From: Numida meleagris
Lineage: Eukaryota > Chordata > Aves > Galliformes > Numididae
Direction of reading: 5' to 3'
Assembly (NCBI RefSeq): GCF_002078875.1
Contig: NC_034412.1
Span: 10,995,340 to 11,059,339, forward strand
DNA length: 64,000 nt
The translations under genes and the position numbers were made by a program. The notes beneath the pieces are model-generated. The model searched no databases. It saw only the letters and a list, made by a program, of their open reading frames with translations, and had not been told where the DNA came from. Every line of letters starts with the position of its first letter. The stretch's first letter is position 1. Positions 13,921 to 25,269 of this stretch are shown here, one piece after another.

Positions 13921-13990
13921 NNNNNNNNNNNNNNNNNNNNNNNNNNNNNNNNNNNNNNNNNNNNNNNNNNNNNNNNNNNNNNNNNNNNNN
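13921..13990. other. Assembly gap (70 N)
   Basis: A run of 70 N characters. Any open frame crossing it is not real. Confidence 1.
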
Positions 13991-14070
13991 GGGGGGGGCT
14001 CGCTGCTGCGCGGCGTCACGGCGGGGCGGGCGCGGAGGCGGCGGGCAGAGCTCCGGCGCGGGATGAAAGG
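13991..14070. promoter_or_regulatory. MB21D2: CpG-rich fragment right of the gap, likely MB21D2 promoter or 5' UTR
   Basis: This 80-base piece begins with a G run and is packed with CG dinucleotides (GCGCGGCGTCACGGCGGGGCG and similar) up to about 14064. Composition then drops sharply into a pyrimidine tract. It looks like the far part of the same CpG island that covers MB21D2 exon 1. The motif GCGTCACG resembles a CRE/ATF-type half site, but this is not proof of function. Confidence 0.5.
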
Positions 14071-17000
14071 CTTCTCTTTCTTTCTTTCTTTTTTTCTTTT
14101 TTTTTAAATTTAATTGTAAACTTCAGCAAAAGCCTTGTCCTGCAAGTGGATTAATAACCGGCTTGGAACTCTGCCCTTCCCACATGCTCCCGGAGGCATT
14201 CTGCATATGTTCCCTTTTGGCTTCATAAGATGTGTATATGTACACAATCACACGCATGTATATGTATACACACTCATTCACACATATATAATATTACTGT
14301 ATGTTCTGGGGCAATAACCAAGACGAAGTATCCTCACTTCTCTGGAGACCAGCCCTGAGAGCTACATAGACAAAGAGCAAGAGGGGGAGGTGGGATATCA
14401 GAAGACCTACAGGTCTCTGTCAGGGGGCCCAGACCTATCCCCACCCATTCTCCCATTGTCAAGGCAGCATGCTTTTCTTCAGTATGTGTTTTTAATGCCT
14501 AATAACTTTTCAGCCTGAAGTGTTTCTCTCCCTTCAGAAGCTGTGTCACTCATGCAAACTGCTTTGATAAGTGTTGTCCTCTGAAGCTTCTTGGCAGAAA
14601 ACAAAGCTTTCAGCTCAGCCCTGTCTGAAGGTGGAATACCTCTACCAAATTTAGGAGCGAGGCATTCAGAGAAAAAACAGGAAGGTGGAACTAAGCCCGG
14701 TGAGAAGCATTCACAGGCTGGTTTTCCTGATGCACAGTGAATGCAGATGTAAGTGTGCAGAGCTGTGTGTGTGGAGGTGGCCTGGTTCCACTGGACCACT
14801 TGTCTTGATCAGAAATGGAGCAGGCTCCACGCTCCTTGCAGTGGGACCTGATCTGAAACAAGAAGGAAAATCGAGGGTAGATTTGGACCCTGTAACAGAA
14901 ACCACGGCCTTTTCAAAGGACAACAGGCAAAGCCTGTGGCTTTGTCTTGTAGCTGCTCGCACAGCTTCTGAGGCACTGATGCGCTCATTATCTAGGAAAT
15001 GATGTCCCCAAGGTAAAGGTAGGAGCGCCTGTGTGCAGGCACATGCCCTCTGCTGGGTACAGAGGCCGCGCTGTGCTCTGAGCTGCACGCAGCCCACTCC
15101 GACACACGTCACCTTCATTCACCATCTGAGCCTTTGGTGATCAGCTGCGCTGTCACATGAGCATCTGACCAGCACCCTCCTCAGCAAAGCCCACAGATAA
15201 AACCAGTCCACTGCTGGCATTAACACAACGGGATCCAAAAGGCAGAGCAGCCATCAGCAGTGCTCTGTGCTGATGGCCTGCCCTGCAGGGTGAGCTCTGC
15301 CAACCTCAGTGCCCTCCACGCTACCCGGCTGCAGCCTCTGGCTGAGCACTCAGGACCTCTCGCTTCCTGCCCTCAGGTTTTGGGAGCCTTGTTGCCGCGT
15401 TTCTGCAGTGTTTTTGGCTGGGGTGACAATCTCGTGCAAGCAGACAGCTCCCTCTGGTGATAATGCCTTTCCCCATCATCAGCATGCGCCGAAGTCGCAT
15501 TAACTCCTGAACCCCAAACCACACCAAGACCTTCCATTTTGCCCTACCCGTCTTTGAACATCTCATGTTCATGTCCCACGTGCTGCTGCAACCATTTATA
15601 GCTGTGTGGGTACCCTTGTTCCAGTTTTGTGTAGTGCAATCCACCAGCTGCTATGACATGCACCACTGGCACCGCTTGGCAAAGAAGCCAGGCATTTTGA
15701 TAGAAGCTACACTTTTCACTGCCAGCTCTCCTGCCTCGTCTCTTTGAAGGTGATGTTCTTCACAGGCTCCAAGGACTAGGCGACTTACTTCTACTATCAT
15801 ATATTAGTTGCTGCATCTTATTTCAATACTGGGACTTCCAGTAGTTTCTCCATGAGTATTTTGTCTCAGATGTTGCCTGTCAGTGGGTCTCCACATGATT
15901 AGAGAGACTCTCCACCCACATCAAGGTCTATACTTCCATTCTCTTTTTTTTCCCCCTCTTCATTTAAAATGATTCAATCCCATTCGCCAGCAGCTTCGTG
16001 GCTAGCTTTGCCTGGATTTACAGAAAACATGATGTTCTTCAGAAACAAAGAATGCTGGAAGCAATGGAGATCTCAGTTTCTTGCCTTTTTTAATGGCCCC
16101 TCTGCTTGGAGTTATCATCACCTTTACATTTCCAGGAGGTTTCCTTTACCCAGGGGTGTCAGCTGCTCCACATTTCTCACTCATCTGGAGTTTGTTGCTG
16201 AGACCCAAAGCACGTGCTTTAGTGGTTGAGCTCAAACCAATAGTGTTCACCAAGAGCAGCATCCAACAAGCAGTTTTCATTTTCTTCAAGTGTCTCTGAT
16301 TGGTGCTGCTCATCCCCACCTCACTGCTAACAGAAATTCTCCTTCATGAGAAACACTGTGCTTGCAAAACAAGAAGCCTTCTTTCTGTCTTGTATGGAAA
16401 CCTTTAATGGTCTTGGGTCCCTCAGTGGCAAGTGGGATCCACTGCACTGTCACATGCTTGTTAATACCCTTGAAACTGCATCAGCTTGCAATTCTATCTC
16501 ATCACATCAGTACAATTTAAGATCTCTGAATAAATACACAGTTAATTCAAGTCTTACGTAAATCAAGCACTGGGGATTATTTGAGCAAATAAATGAGAAT
16601 GAGATTGCAAATACAGTTGGCCAGGAGTTTTTCTACCAAATCTTTTTTCTTTCTGAAATGGAACTTTCTGTGGAAATGTTTCAGCATCCTCAGAGTTCTT
16701 CCTGTGAGCATCACTTGTGGCCAAGGAGGAATGTGTGGCCTCTACCCCACTGAGCACAAAAATTCCCAATATGGATATTCACCTTCTTTGGGATAGGGAC
16801 TGAATACGCTGCCCACTACACTGTTCCTTCCTGTGCTGGAAGCTGTGCCCTCCTTCTCAGCTGTAATTCTCCTTTTTCCTATGTGCCTTCTCTTTCCTTC
16901 AAATTACCCTACTCTTTTTCTCCTGCAGAACAGGTATCCCCTTTTCTGCCTAGTGCCACTTCCAGAACTCAGCAATAGAATGGTCCAAAGAGAAATGAAT

Positions 17001-20000
17001 CAAAAGAGAAGAAATAACTGTTCTCACTTCTGTTGCATGACCTGAGACCTCAAAATGCTTCCCACGCTTGAATAGGCTCTCTCAAAAAACTGCTGGAGTG
17101 CAAGTGAGCATTAATACCGCCATCTTAAGACTGGGGACATAGGTCTGCAGTAGCTATGAAGAGCAACTGGCCTGGGGTACCAAGGGAGAAAGACCAGCCA
17201 GCCAGGGACCGACCCTTGGTGCATCTCAATGAGGTGCTGAAAACTGGAATTAATTGGAGCAAGATCCAGAAATAAGATGGAGCCTCAGAGAAATCATCTG
17301 AGGGTATTTCACTGCAGCTGGTAATTATGGCATGACGCAGGCTGAGCTAGATTCATCCCTCACTTCAACAGTACCCAGATTTTCTGAGGCTAAATGTAGA
17401 CTCAGGAACATCTTTCCTTTCTGTACTTAGCACTGAAGCAGCTGCAGCTCAAAGCTTCATGTGGCAAGGAGCTTCATCAGGAACAAAATTACTGACTGAA
17501 GTGCTCCATTTTTTCCAATCTGGTGGCCGCAATATGTGCCTCATGTTTTTGTGATATCTCCTAAGCTGTTCAAGGGCCATTTGTGCTTTGTGTTGCACAG
17601 AAAAGGCTGTGCAGGTAAGAAGGGTGACACAGAGCAGGGAGTGAGCCATGCACAGGGAAGGACTCGCTCAGATGCAGACTGCAGATCCTGCTGTGCCATC
17701 TCCATCCCTCTCCTTTTCTGGCTCTGCTCTTCCAGCCCATAGCTGAGCCCAGCCTGGGATCTCTCTCCCTTCCCAGCACTATCCCCTATGGCCCCTTTTC
17801 TCCTCCCTGCACACTTTTTCTGAGTGGCCTGAATCCACAGACCTGTGACAGTCCCAGGAGGAGGGAGCCAGAGAAGCACCACACCTGGTTTCATGCTTGT
17901 AAGGAGCTCACTTCCATTCTGCTGCCCTGAATATACCTTGCGTACTTCAGCTGTTCTGCTCATCTTCAGGTCTTTGCTTTTTCCATTGGTCCCTAGTCTG
18001 GCTCTGGAGTGGGACATCTGGGACTCCCAGACAGGAGACAGGACCTCACCCAAGCATTCCCCATGCTTCTCTATGTCAGGACTTCCCATCATTCTGTTGG
18101 CAGAAACTTTGTCTCTGCTCCACACAGCCTAAAAATGGCTTCAAAATGGCAGGTAAAGGATACACGAGTATGAGATCAACAAAAAACAAGTAAGTGCATA
18201 CACAGGGCAAAGAGAAGCTTTCAAATGAATTTGGGTTCATGATCTCTCCCCTAGCTCTGCAATTCAAGCTGCATGCTTAAAGTAGCAAGACTTGAAGGAA
18301 CTGTAGTGAACAAAAACTCATGCAGCCCCACCAGAATGCTCCCAAATACTGAAGGTCTGGAGCTGGCATGGAAATGGGCTCCTGCTCTGTACACAGGAAT
18401 TCCCCCTCACCTTTACCCATTTATAGAGGAAAGTCAGTGCCACTTTAGCCTATGGATCCCATGTATTTTACCTCCTGGAGCTGTCTCCACGTGGTGAAAT
18501 GCGTGGTACCAGCTGTGACAGTTTGCTAGCCAAAGTAGCATGGATTGTGCTCAGCTCTGCCCCTCTCCAAACACGTCATGTGTCCCAGATGTTCCCCAGG
18601 GTCTTTGAGGAGCTCCACCTGCCCTTGTTCTCCCTCCTGTCACCAAAGACTATTTCTCAGTGTCTGTAAATAAATATCCAGGTGGCTTACAGGCGCAACT
18701 TCCATATGCAGAGGATGATGACAAGTGAAAAGCACCCTGTGTATACTGCAGTCTAGAGGCAGTTTTAAAAAGGGGTGTGCTACCTCCTTGACAGACTGAA
18801 ACTTTTCTTCCAGATTGAAAAAAATTTCTCCCCCATGGGAAGAGTTGTGATCCACATCCTGTCAGCAGAACAAGGCACTGAGCCATCCACATGGCACTGG
18901 AGCTGTGCTCATTAAAATCTTTTGAAACAATGGCATTGCATCTGTCATAGCCAGCCTCAAAGTTTCCATATTCAGGATGCTTACTGCATTTTCTAAAAGA
19001 ATAGCAGATGCTTAGTGTGAACCTCAAGCTAGAAATGCACCATTGCAGCTCATATATCCACCAAGGCTTTTGAAGCAGAGTTCTGGGAAGCAGAGTCCTG
19101 ACTCTAAAATAATTTCAAACACTGAATATTTAAAGATTCCAGCCAGATCATTTACTGTTCTCAGTGTCTTAAAAAAAAAAAAAAGAGGAAAACAAAACCA
19201 AAGACATACATACTAGTCATCTGTCTATCTCATTGTCATTTAACATAATGAGATTGTGCATTGTCACCTTTGAAGTTGATCTTACAAACTTCGTAAGTTT
19301 ATAAGTGAGTTGGCTCAGGGCCTCTGTAAGTAGACTGCTCATTTCCTTGGTTAATATTAATTTTCTGTTATTAGCTGTATTTATAAATTAGGATTACCTC
19401 AAGTAGCAAAATTTGGATTCAGGTCTGAGCCATGTTGGAAGTTGTGCTGCACTGGAGCAGTACAGGGATACAGCCAGAACATGAAATATCTGATCCATAT
19501 GCATTCTCCTTAAATGGAGAGGATACAAATTTGGTGTTTGGTTTTGGTTTCATATATAATAAATGAATTCTGGCGGGGACAAACAGCAAGAGATGCTCCC
19601 TTACACATATACATGCATTATGTATGGCTTGACTGCACTCTTTGCTGTTGTTCATTTGTAGATAATTACGCGTATTACGGTAGTATCAAAAGCCACAAAT
19701 GAGAATCAGGGCAATGTTGTACTGGAAACCAGATATAAACATAATGAAGAACTGATCATTAGCGCTCCTGTTTCATTACAACGTACACTTGGAGATCTCA
19801 CTCAGCAACTCTCTCCCTACAGAGAAGCTTAGAAAAATTACTGTGCCTGCAGTGATGGATAGATTCAGAGTGAGAAGAACCAATTACCTCCATTTCTCCC
19901 ACGTCACCCTGTTGCTCACGTGGTGGCTGCTAGCAGCAACTTAAACCCCACATTCTGCTCTGCAGCTCTTGAATAGATTTCATCATGGCACTCTTCACGC

Positions 20001-23000
20001 AGACACTGCCAAATAGAAACTGTCCTTGTGATTTAGACATGCCTGCTGCTTCTTTGGAGCCTCGTGAAGCAGCAGTCCCAGACCACTGAGTTGTGGCTCC
20101 AATCCCCAGCTATTTTCCTGTGTCCCATGAGCACAGTTCTTACAGTTGTCATAAAGTAGAGGGAAAAAAAGGAGGTTTGCGGGAAATGCTACATTTCCCT
20201 GCAGTAGCATCCACACAGAGAAAATACAGCCTCTTGGCCATGTATTGAAAGCCAGTCATCACTTTCTTATGATTTCCTCCACAATCTGCTTCCTGTTAGA
20301 ATATCCTAATCGATAACTGGTTGCCAAACTGCTGATTCCTCTATCAGTTTCCCTTTCTTTAGCATGAAGAGCTAAGAGATTTCTGAGCGTCTTTCTATTA
20401 AAATATGTTAACAAAAAAAATGAAATCCAGGAGACCCGAGCTCTATAGTGTAAAATTAATGCCCTACTGCACTAAAAAACATTGCACATCTGATGACAAA
20501 AGGACCACCACAGACATGTTTCTAAGGGCTTGGTTTTTTGTGCGCTGCTGAGAAGCTCTGGCTGGTAGACAGGTTCATATCTGAAGAAGGGAATACTTGA
20601 GATGAGGAGAAACAAAAGGCAACAAAAATCTACAATGAAAAAAATCTCCTGTAATGTTTATGACAAACTGCAAATGTGTTAGATAAAATGTTTTAGTGGT
20701 TGCTGGTAAGAGGCAGGAGTTTGCGTTCTGAACACAGGAATTGTCTGTTTGCCAAGATAGACAACTGGAAATGAAAAACAATTTAAAAATGGGAGGAGGA
20801 AAGCAAAATTAAGGAAAAACAAGGGCATGTTGCTTTTCACAACAGAAAGATATTAGTGAGACAGGACCTGGACAGGACTGGAATGTGCATGAATGGGGTT
20901 TTCTAGTTTTAGTTCAACTTATAAATCAGATAACTGAAATAATTTGTTTTCTAATTTGAGTACTGGCCATGCTATTTTCTGCTTGCTGGAATGATCCTTA
21001 TTTACTGCTAAATCGTTTGTGCTAATGGCTAGCATACAAATACCTGAAATATATACGGGTCCCTTGGAAATGAAAAACATCCTTTGGTCTGAGATTATCA
21101 AACACTGTTTGTCATGTGGACTTTCAATGGGTTGTGTTGGAATACCTGCCACTAAAACACCTCTGAAACATTTTCCTCATTGAATTAACCTCAGAAGAAA
21201 ATAAAGAAAAATATATATATATATTTCCTTTGGTGCTAGAATCTCTCTGTGGCTCTTGTTCTGAAAGCTTTGCATGTTGTCTCCTGAGAAGAAAATCACA
21301 TTAAATCACTGCATTTCCCCTTCCGTCCCTGGCTGTTTTTGCAGACACAGGCAAATCCTGATAATGTTGCTGCCTTCTTTCTTTCCTATCTCACAGCAAG
21401 TTCTTGCTGTAAACTTGCAAGAGGTGAACGAGGATGGATGTCTGGACATTTGCTATGACTTCTGTTGTTCTCAGCTCTGCAAACACTTGCATCTGACAGC
21501 CTTAGATGCACTGCTAAAACTCAGGGGAACTGTAGCACAGTGCTGGTGTCAGGCACTGTTCAGCATGTCCCCATCAGGTGGTAGAATAAAAAATCTGTTG
21601 AAAAGCCTACAGCTGCAATCAGCAAGGACTTTTCCTTTGGGGATCATACTCATAGCAACAGAGCAGAAGCAGTTAGCAAAAGCAGAAAAGGGGACAGAAA
21701 TGCTCACCAGAAACGGAAAAGTCCCAAAGCAGATATTGCATAGCCACTACAATAAGTCTCTTGACTAGTGAGTTTGTAAGAGGAGCTCAGCATCACTCCT
21801 AAATACACCAAATCCATGACAGCACTCCATCATGCTCTGAATGCAAGAATCCCCCAGGATGAAAAAAAAAAAAAGAGAAAAGAAAAAAGAAAGAAACAAG
21901 CAGCTTAAGCAAAACAGATGCCAGTGGAGATAGCTTTGCTCTAGGGCTCAGTTCTGGGTACAGCATTCCTGTCACTGTCTCTTCCTTGCTGAAGAAATGA
22001 CATGCAAACCATCTCCACATCGGAAGCTCTCTCCCCTACAGTATCAACATTATTAAGGAGACTGTAACTTTAGGAGGTGACCTGGAGGCCTGAATACCAT
22101 GAGCACCCTCAACGAAGGGTGCCCAGAGTCAGGAGGGAATGCAAGAATTTCCATCACAAACTAGAGAGCCGTAAGTAGCATCATGAAGACCCAGCTTACC
22201 TTACATGGTACTGTCGGTGTCTGAGAGGTGGGAGTGAGAATGCAGAGCAGAGTTCAAGGGTCCTGATTTTGTGATGAGTATTAGGGGAGAAGGAAGCAGT
22301 GTGCCCAGGAGGGATCTGTAAGGGAAGTTAAGGGAACAGGTTGCTCAGCCAAAGGAAATAAATGAGGAATGGATCAGTAACTGCTGTATGACACACACAT
22401 TCACAACTTCTTGCATGTAAGCTTCCAAGATATGATCAAACACTGTTATCAACAGACGGCATTAGCCCATAAAGCTGTAATCCGAAGTAAAGCTCTTTGC
22501 ACCTCCCTAGAGCTGGAGAGTTTAGGTAGGAGCAAGAGTCTGCCAGTAGGAACTCCAAGCAGGATCAAAACCTCAGCTTTTTTCTGCTTTTTTTGCTATG
22601 TGTGATGCATTTTCATGGGATAGTGAGGATGGTCTCTTGTGATTTCACAGTCTTCTTCCTAGAAACAAGATCATTGGTCTCTATTGTCTATTCTTGCTTT
22701 TCTTACTCTAATGAGTGTGCATTATAAGCAGAGGTGTACAACATAAATAGAACCCCTGGAAGCACTTGTAAATAAAGACTCTTAGAAACCTTTTATAGGG
22801 AAGCCCTATAGACATTAATAGATAGTGAACACTTTTCTATAGGCATTGTTTTTCCACTAGTCTGTACAATTCAGTACTGAATTACATTCCTGCTATCAAA
22901 TCCCAAAGGATGATTCAGAAAACCATTAGAAAGGATCTAATTCTCTGTAATTTTCTCCAGTAATTGAGATAAAAGCCTTTCAGGGTGTCCTCTGTTACAG

Positions 23001-24984
23001 TTCGTGGGATTTTTCCATGGCAAAATAAATGATCAGTTTAAATTCTCCTTGGTTACTTAGGCCAAGTAAAGCCAGTAAATGATGGACGCTTATTCAGATA
23101 AAATTTCCTTTCATTTCCATGGGAAATTTACTTAATTCTGGGAGAAAACAAGGGACGAGGACAGGACTAGGCTGGCTGTTTGTGACTTTTACTGTGGGAC
23201 ATTAAACTCCACCTTCTGCTAGAGCCAAACAACTACAGTGATTTTGCCACTTCTCTCCTCTGGGCTGGCGGGGATTTGCGCTTTGCAAAGTGTTGCACAC
23301 AGCAGCAGGTCCCACTCCATTAACACACGGAGGCTCAGTGCTGCAGTGAACTCAGTGCTCTGAGAACCATGGCATGTCTGGACACTTGCAAAGTGCTAAT
23401 TGAAACAACATGACTATTTTTTCCAGTCACATGCTTGGAAATCCTTCTGAGGACCAACTTTGCTCCATGCCTACCTGTATCTTGTCCAGGAAGCAGAAAT
23501 GGTGTTACTAAAATGTGCTGAGCTCCAGAGAAACCCAAATGTTTCTTTGTCCCTTTTCACTATGTTTGCTGCCCCATGAGAGACATTAATGCCCTCTGCA
23601 GGGAACTCACTGCAGAGCCTTTGAAGAGGTCACACATATGAGAGAAGAGAGCGTCATAAAAGCCATGGTGACACATGAAAGAACTTGGAGACAAAAATCA
23701 CTCTTGTGCCATGGTTAGTGGGAGCTCCCCTTGTGAGGCCATGACCTGCATTTTGGACTACATAAAGTCGAGGGTCAGGCTCCTGTGAAATCCTGACCTT
23801 GCTGACAACAATAAGAGCTTTTTCATTGACTTCCCCAGGTTTCTGGTATGAGGGATTTGTCCACAGACCTTCCATTCTATGATTCTATGAGAAGCCCACT
23901 CCAGGTAGTGCCCTCTGCCCATCCTAATGGTTTTCCCTCCAGCCTGCTCCACTCCACCAATCTTTGAGGTTAACAGCTGTTCACAGTAAAGTGAGAACAA
24001 CAGCTTCTTTGCGTGGCATTTTTCAGTCCAAGGGCTCTTCAAAGCCAAGAGTTTTAATGTCACTGGCCTGTTTACATGCAGCTTACAGCTTGTTTTTCCT
24101 CCAAAAAAGTCAGAGACAAAGCTGAGTACAGAATGTCTCCTTTTAGGTCTAGTTGTCTTCTCTGATGTTTGGATCTGTATCTTTCCCTATCTAATTATCA
24201 GCCTCCCAGACACAGTGTGAAAGGAAGCTGTCTCTGTTTGCTGGGGCTGTAGATGGTATGCTCCAGGTGATGATAGGAGAAGGTCGTTAGAAGCTAGAAG
24301 GACAGTGAGAGGCCATCCCTTGCCTTAAAGAACAGCAGAAGCCTGCAGAAATGGCTTATCAGTGATCACCATCTCTGATTCCCAGGAGGGTTTTGGAGGT
24401 GTTAGATGCACTCATCAGTCACAAGACTTCCTGCTGGAATTACCACATCGATTAGCCATGTGAAAAATAGCTTTCTGCTCTCTCCACTTCAAGCAGCTTC
24501 TTCCTCTCAGTGCATAGTGCCCTCCTCATTTTTATTCCAGAGTGATATATTTTATCTGGTGGTACACTGCAAATTTTCCTGTCCTAGCATTGATCCCAAT
24601 GACTTATTTTCCTCCAAAGTGTGAATTTGATTACATCAGTGTCCCAGCCAGTCTAAATCTCAGCCACTTAGCAACTAACTTAAAGTAGGTCACAATGAGT
24701 TCAGAAACAAATAGCTTACAAAGCTAAATCTTCAACACGTCAATGGCAGTACTGTATAAGTAAACCGTAAATCCTCATACCACCACTACAAGATGCCATT
24801 GTAATACTCCAGAGACCAAGGAAGAACAGAGCACTCTGAGCTGTTTCTGCTTTTATTAATTTTAAAGACTTTTGCTCTGTGCTTTATGAAATTACCATAA
24901 CTCACGGTGTTCCTTCATTTGTCACTGGGAGGGTGAGAGGGTGGGGGAAAGGACATGACTGAAGGTTTTTCATCCTACTCTGGA
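14071..24984. other. Intergenic sequence, no gene recognised
   Basis: This region holds a pyrimidine tract (14075-14106), a CA/TA-rich stretch (about 14225-14292), an A run (19170-19183), a short (AT)n (21210-21225) and a purine-rich tract (21859-21897). The open frames reach 194 codons (17541-18125, minus) and 164 codons (21274-21768, plus). They have no signal peptide, motif or family similarity that I recognise, and their lengths are near chance expectation. A short ATTCTATGATTCTATGA motif at about 23875-23891 may be an isolated CR1 tail. Confidence 0.6.
23872..23892 (+). mobile_element. Possible isolated CR1 3' tail
   Basis: Two copies of the ATTCTATG octamer that terminates avian CR1 elements occur here after CCTTCC. 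The sequence upstream does not resemble CR1, so this may be only an extreme 5'-truncated copy or a coincidence. Confidence 0.35.
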
Positions 24985-25075
24985 CTAAATTCTTCTGTGA
25001 CCTTAGGCAAGACACCACACTGCGTGTGTCTCAGTTTCCCCACCTGCCAAGCACAGGCATTATTTGCTGTGCAGG
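24985..25075 (+). mobile_element. MIR-type SINE remnant
   Basis: The string TTCTGTGACCTTAGGCAAG followed by TGTCTCAGTTTCCCCACCTG matches the order and spacing of the MIR core: TGTGACCTTGGGCAAG, then CTCAGTTTCC, then an ATCTGTAAAA-like part. MIR remnants are known across amniotes. It is old and diverged, and no target-site duplication is visible. Confidence 0.65.
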
Positions 25076-25161
25076 CGAGTTGAGTGTTGCTGACCTTAAT
25101 TCTGTAAACAATCTGTGTACCTTTGAGCTTTTGTTGAAGTTCTTTGGGAACTTCACTGTGG

Positions 25162-25269
25162 CTGCTGACCACAGTGGACATTATGATGCTCTGAATTCCC
25201 TCAGCTTCCCTGCAGCCCTCTGATAAATTGGAGGATTCAGAGCATCATAAAGGCTACTGTGGTCAGCAG
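25162..25269. repeat. 108-bp foldback: 35-bp inverted repeats with a 38-base loop
   Basis: The left arm 25162-25196 (CTGCTGACCACAGT...GATGCTCTGAAT) is the reverse complement of the right arm 25235-25269 at 32 of 35 positions. The three mismatches cluster in the middle of the arm. The loop is 25197-25234. No transposon terminal motif was recognised. It directly follows a MIR-like remnant. Confidence 0.9.

Noticed and set aside
13851..14154. Frames spanning the N gap
   Set aside because: They contain 23-24 unknown residues from the gap, so continuity is not real.
17541..18125. Longest uninterrupted frame in the intergenic region (194 codons, minus)
   Set aside because: In 64 kb read in six frames, a random frame of this size is not surprising. 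It has no domain, signal peptide, splice logic or compositional coding bias, and other frames overlap it.
21274..21768. 164-codon plus-strand frame
   Set aside because: The length is within chance expectation. The residues resemble no family I know and no promoter or splice context is visible.
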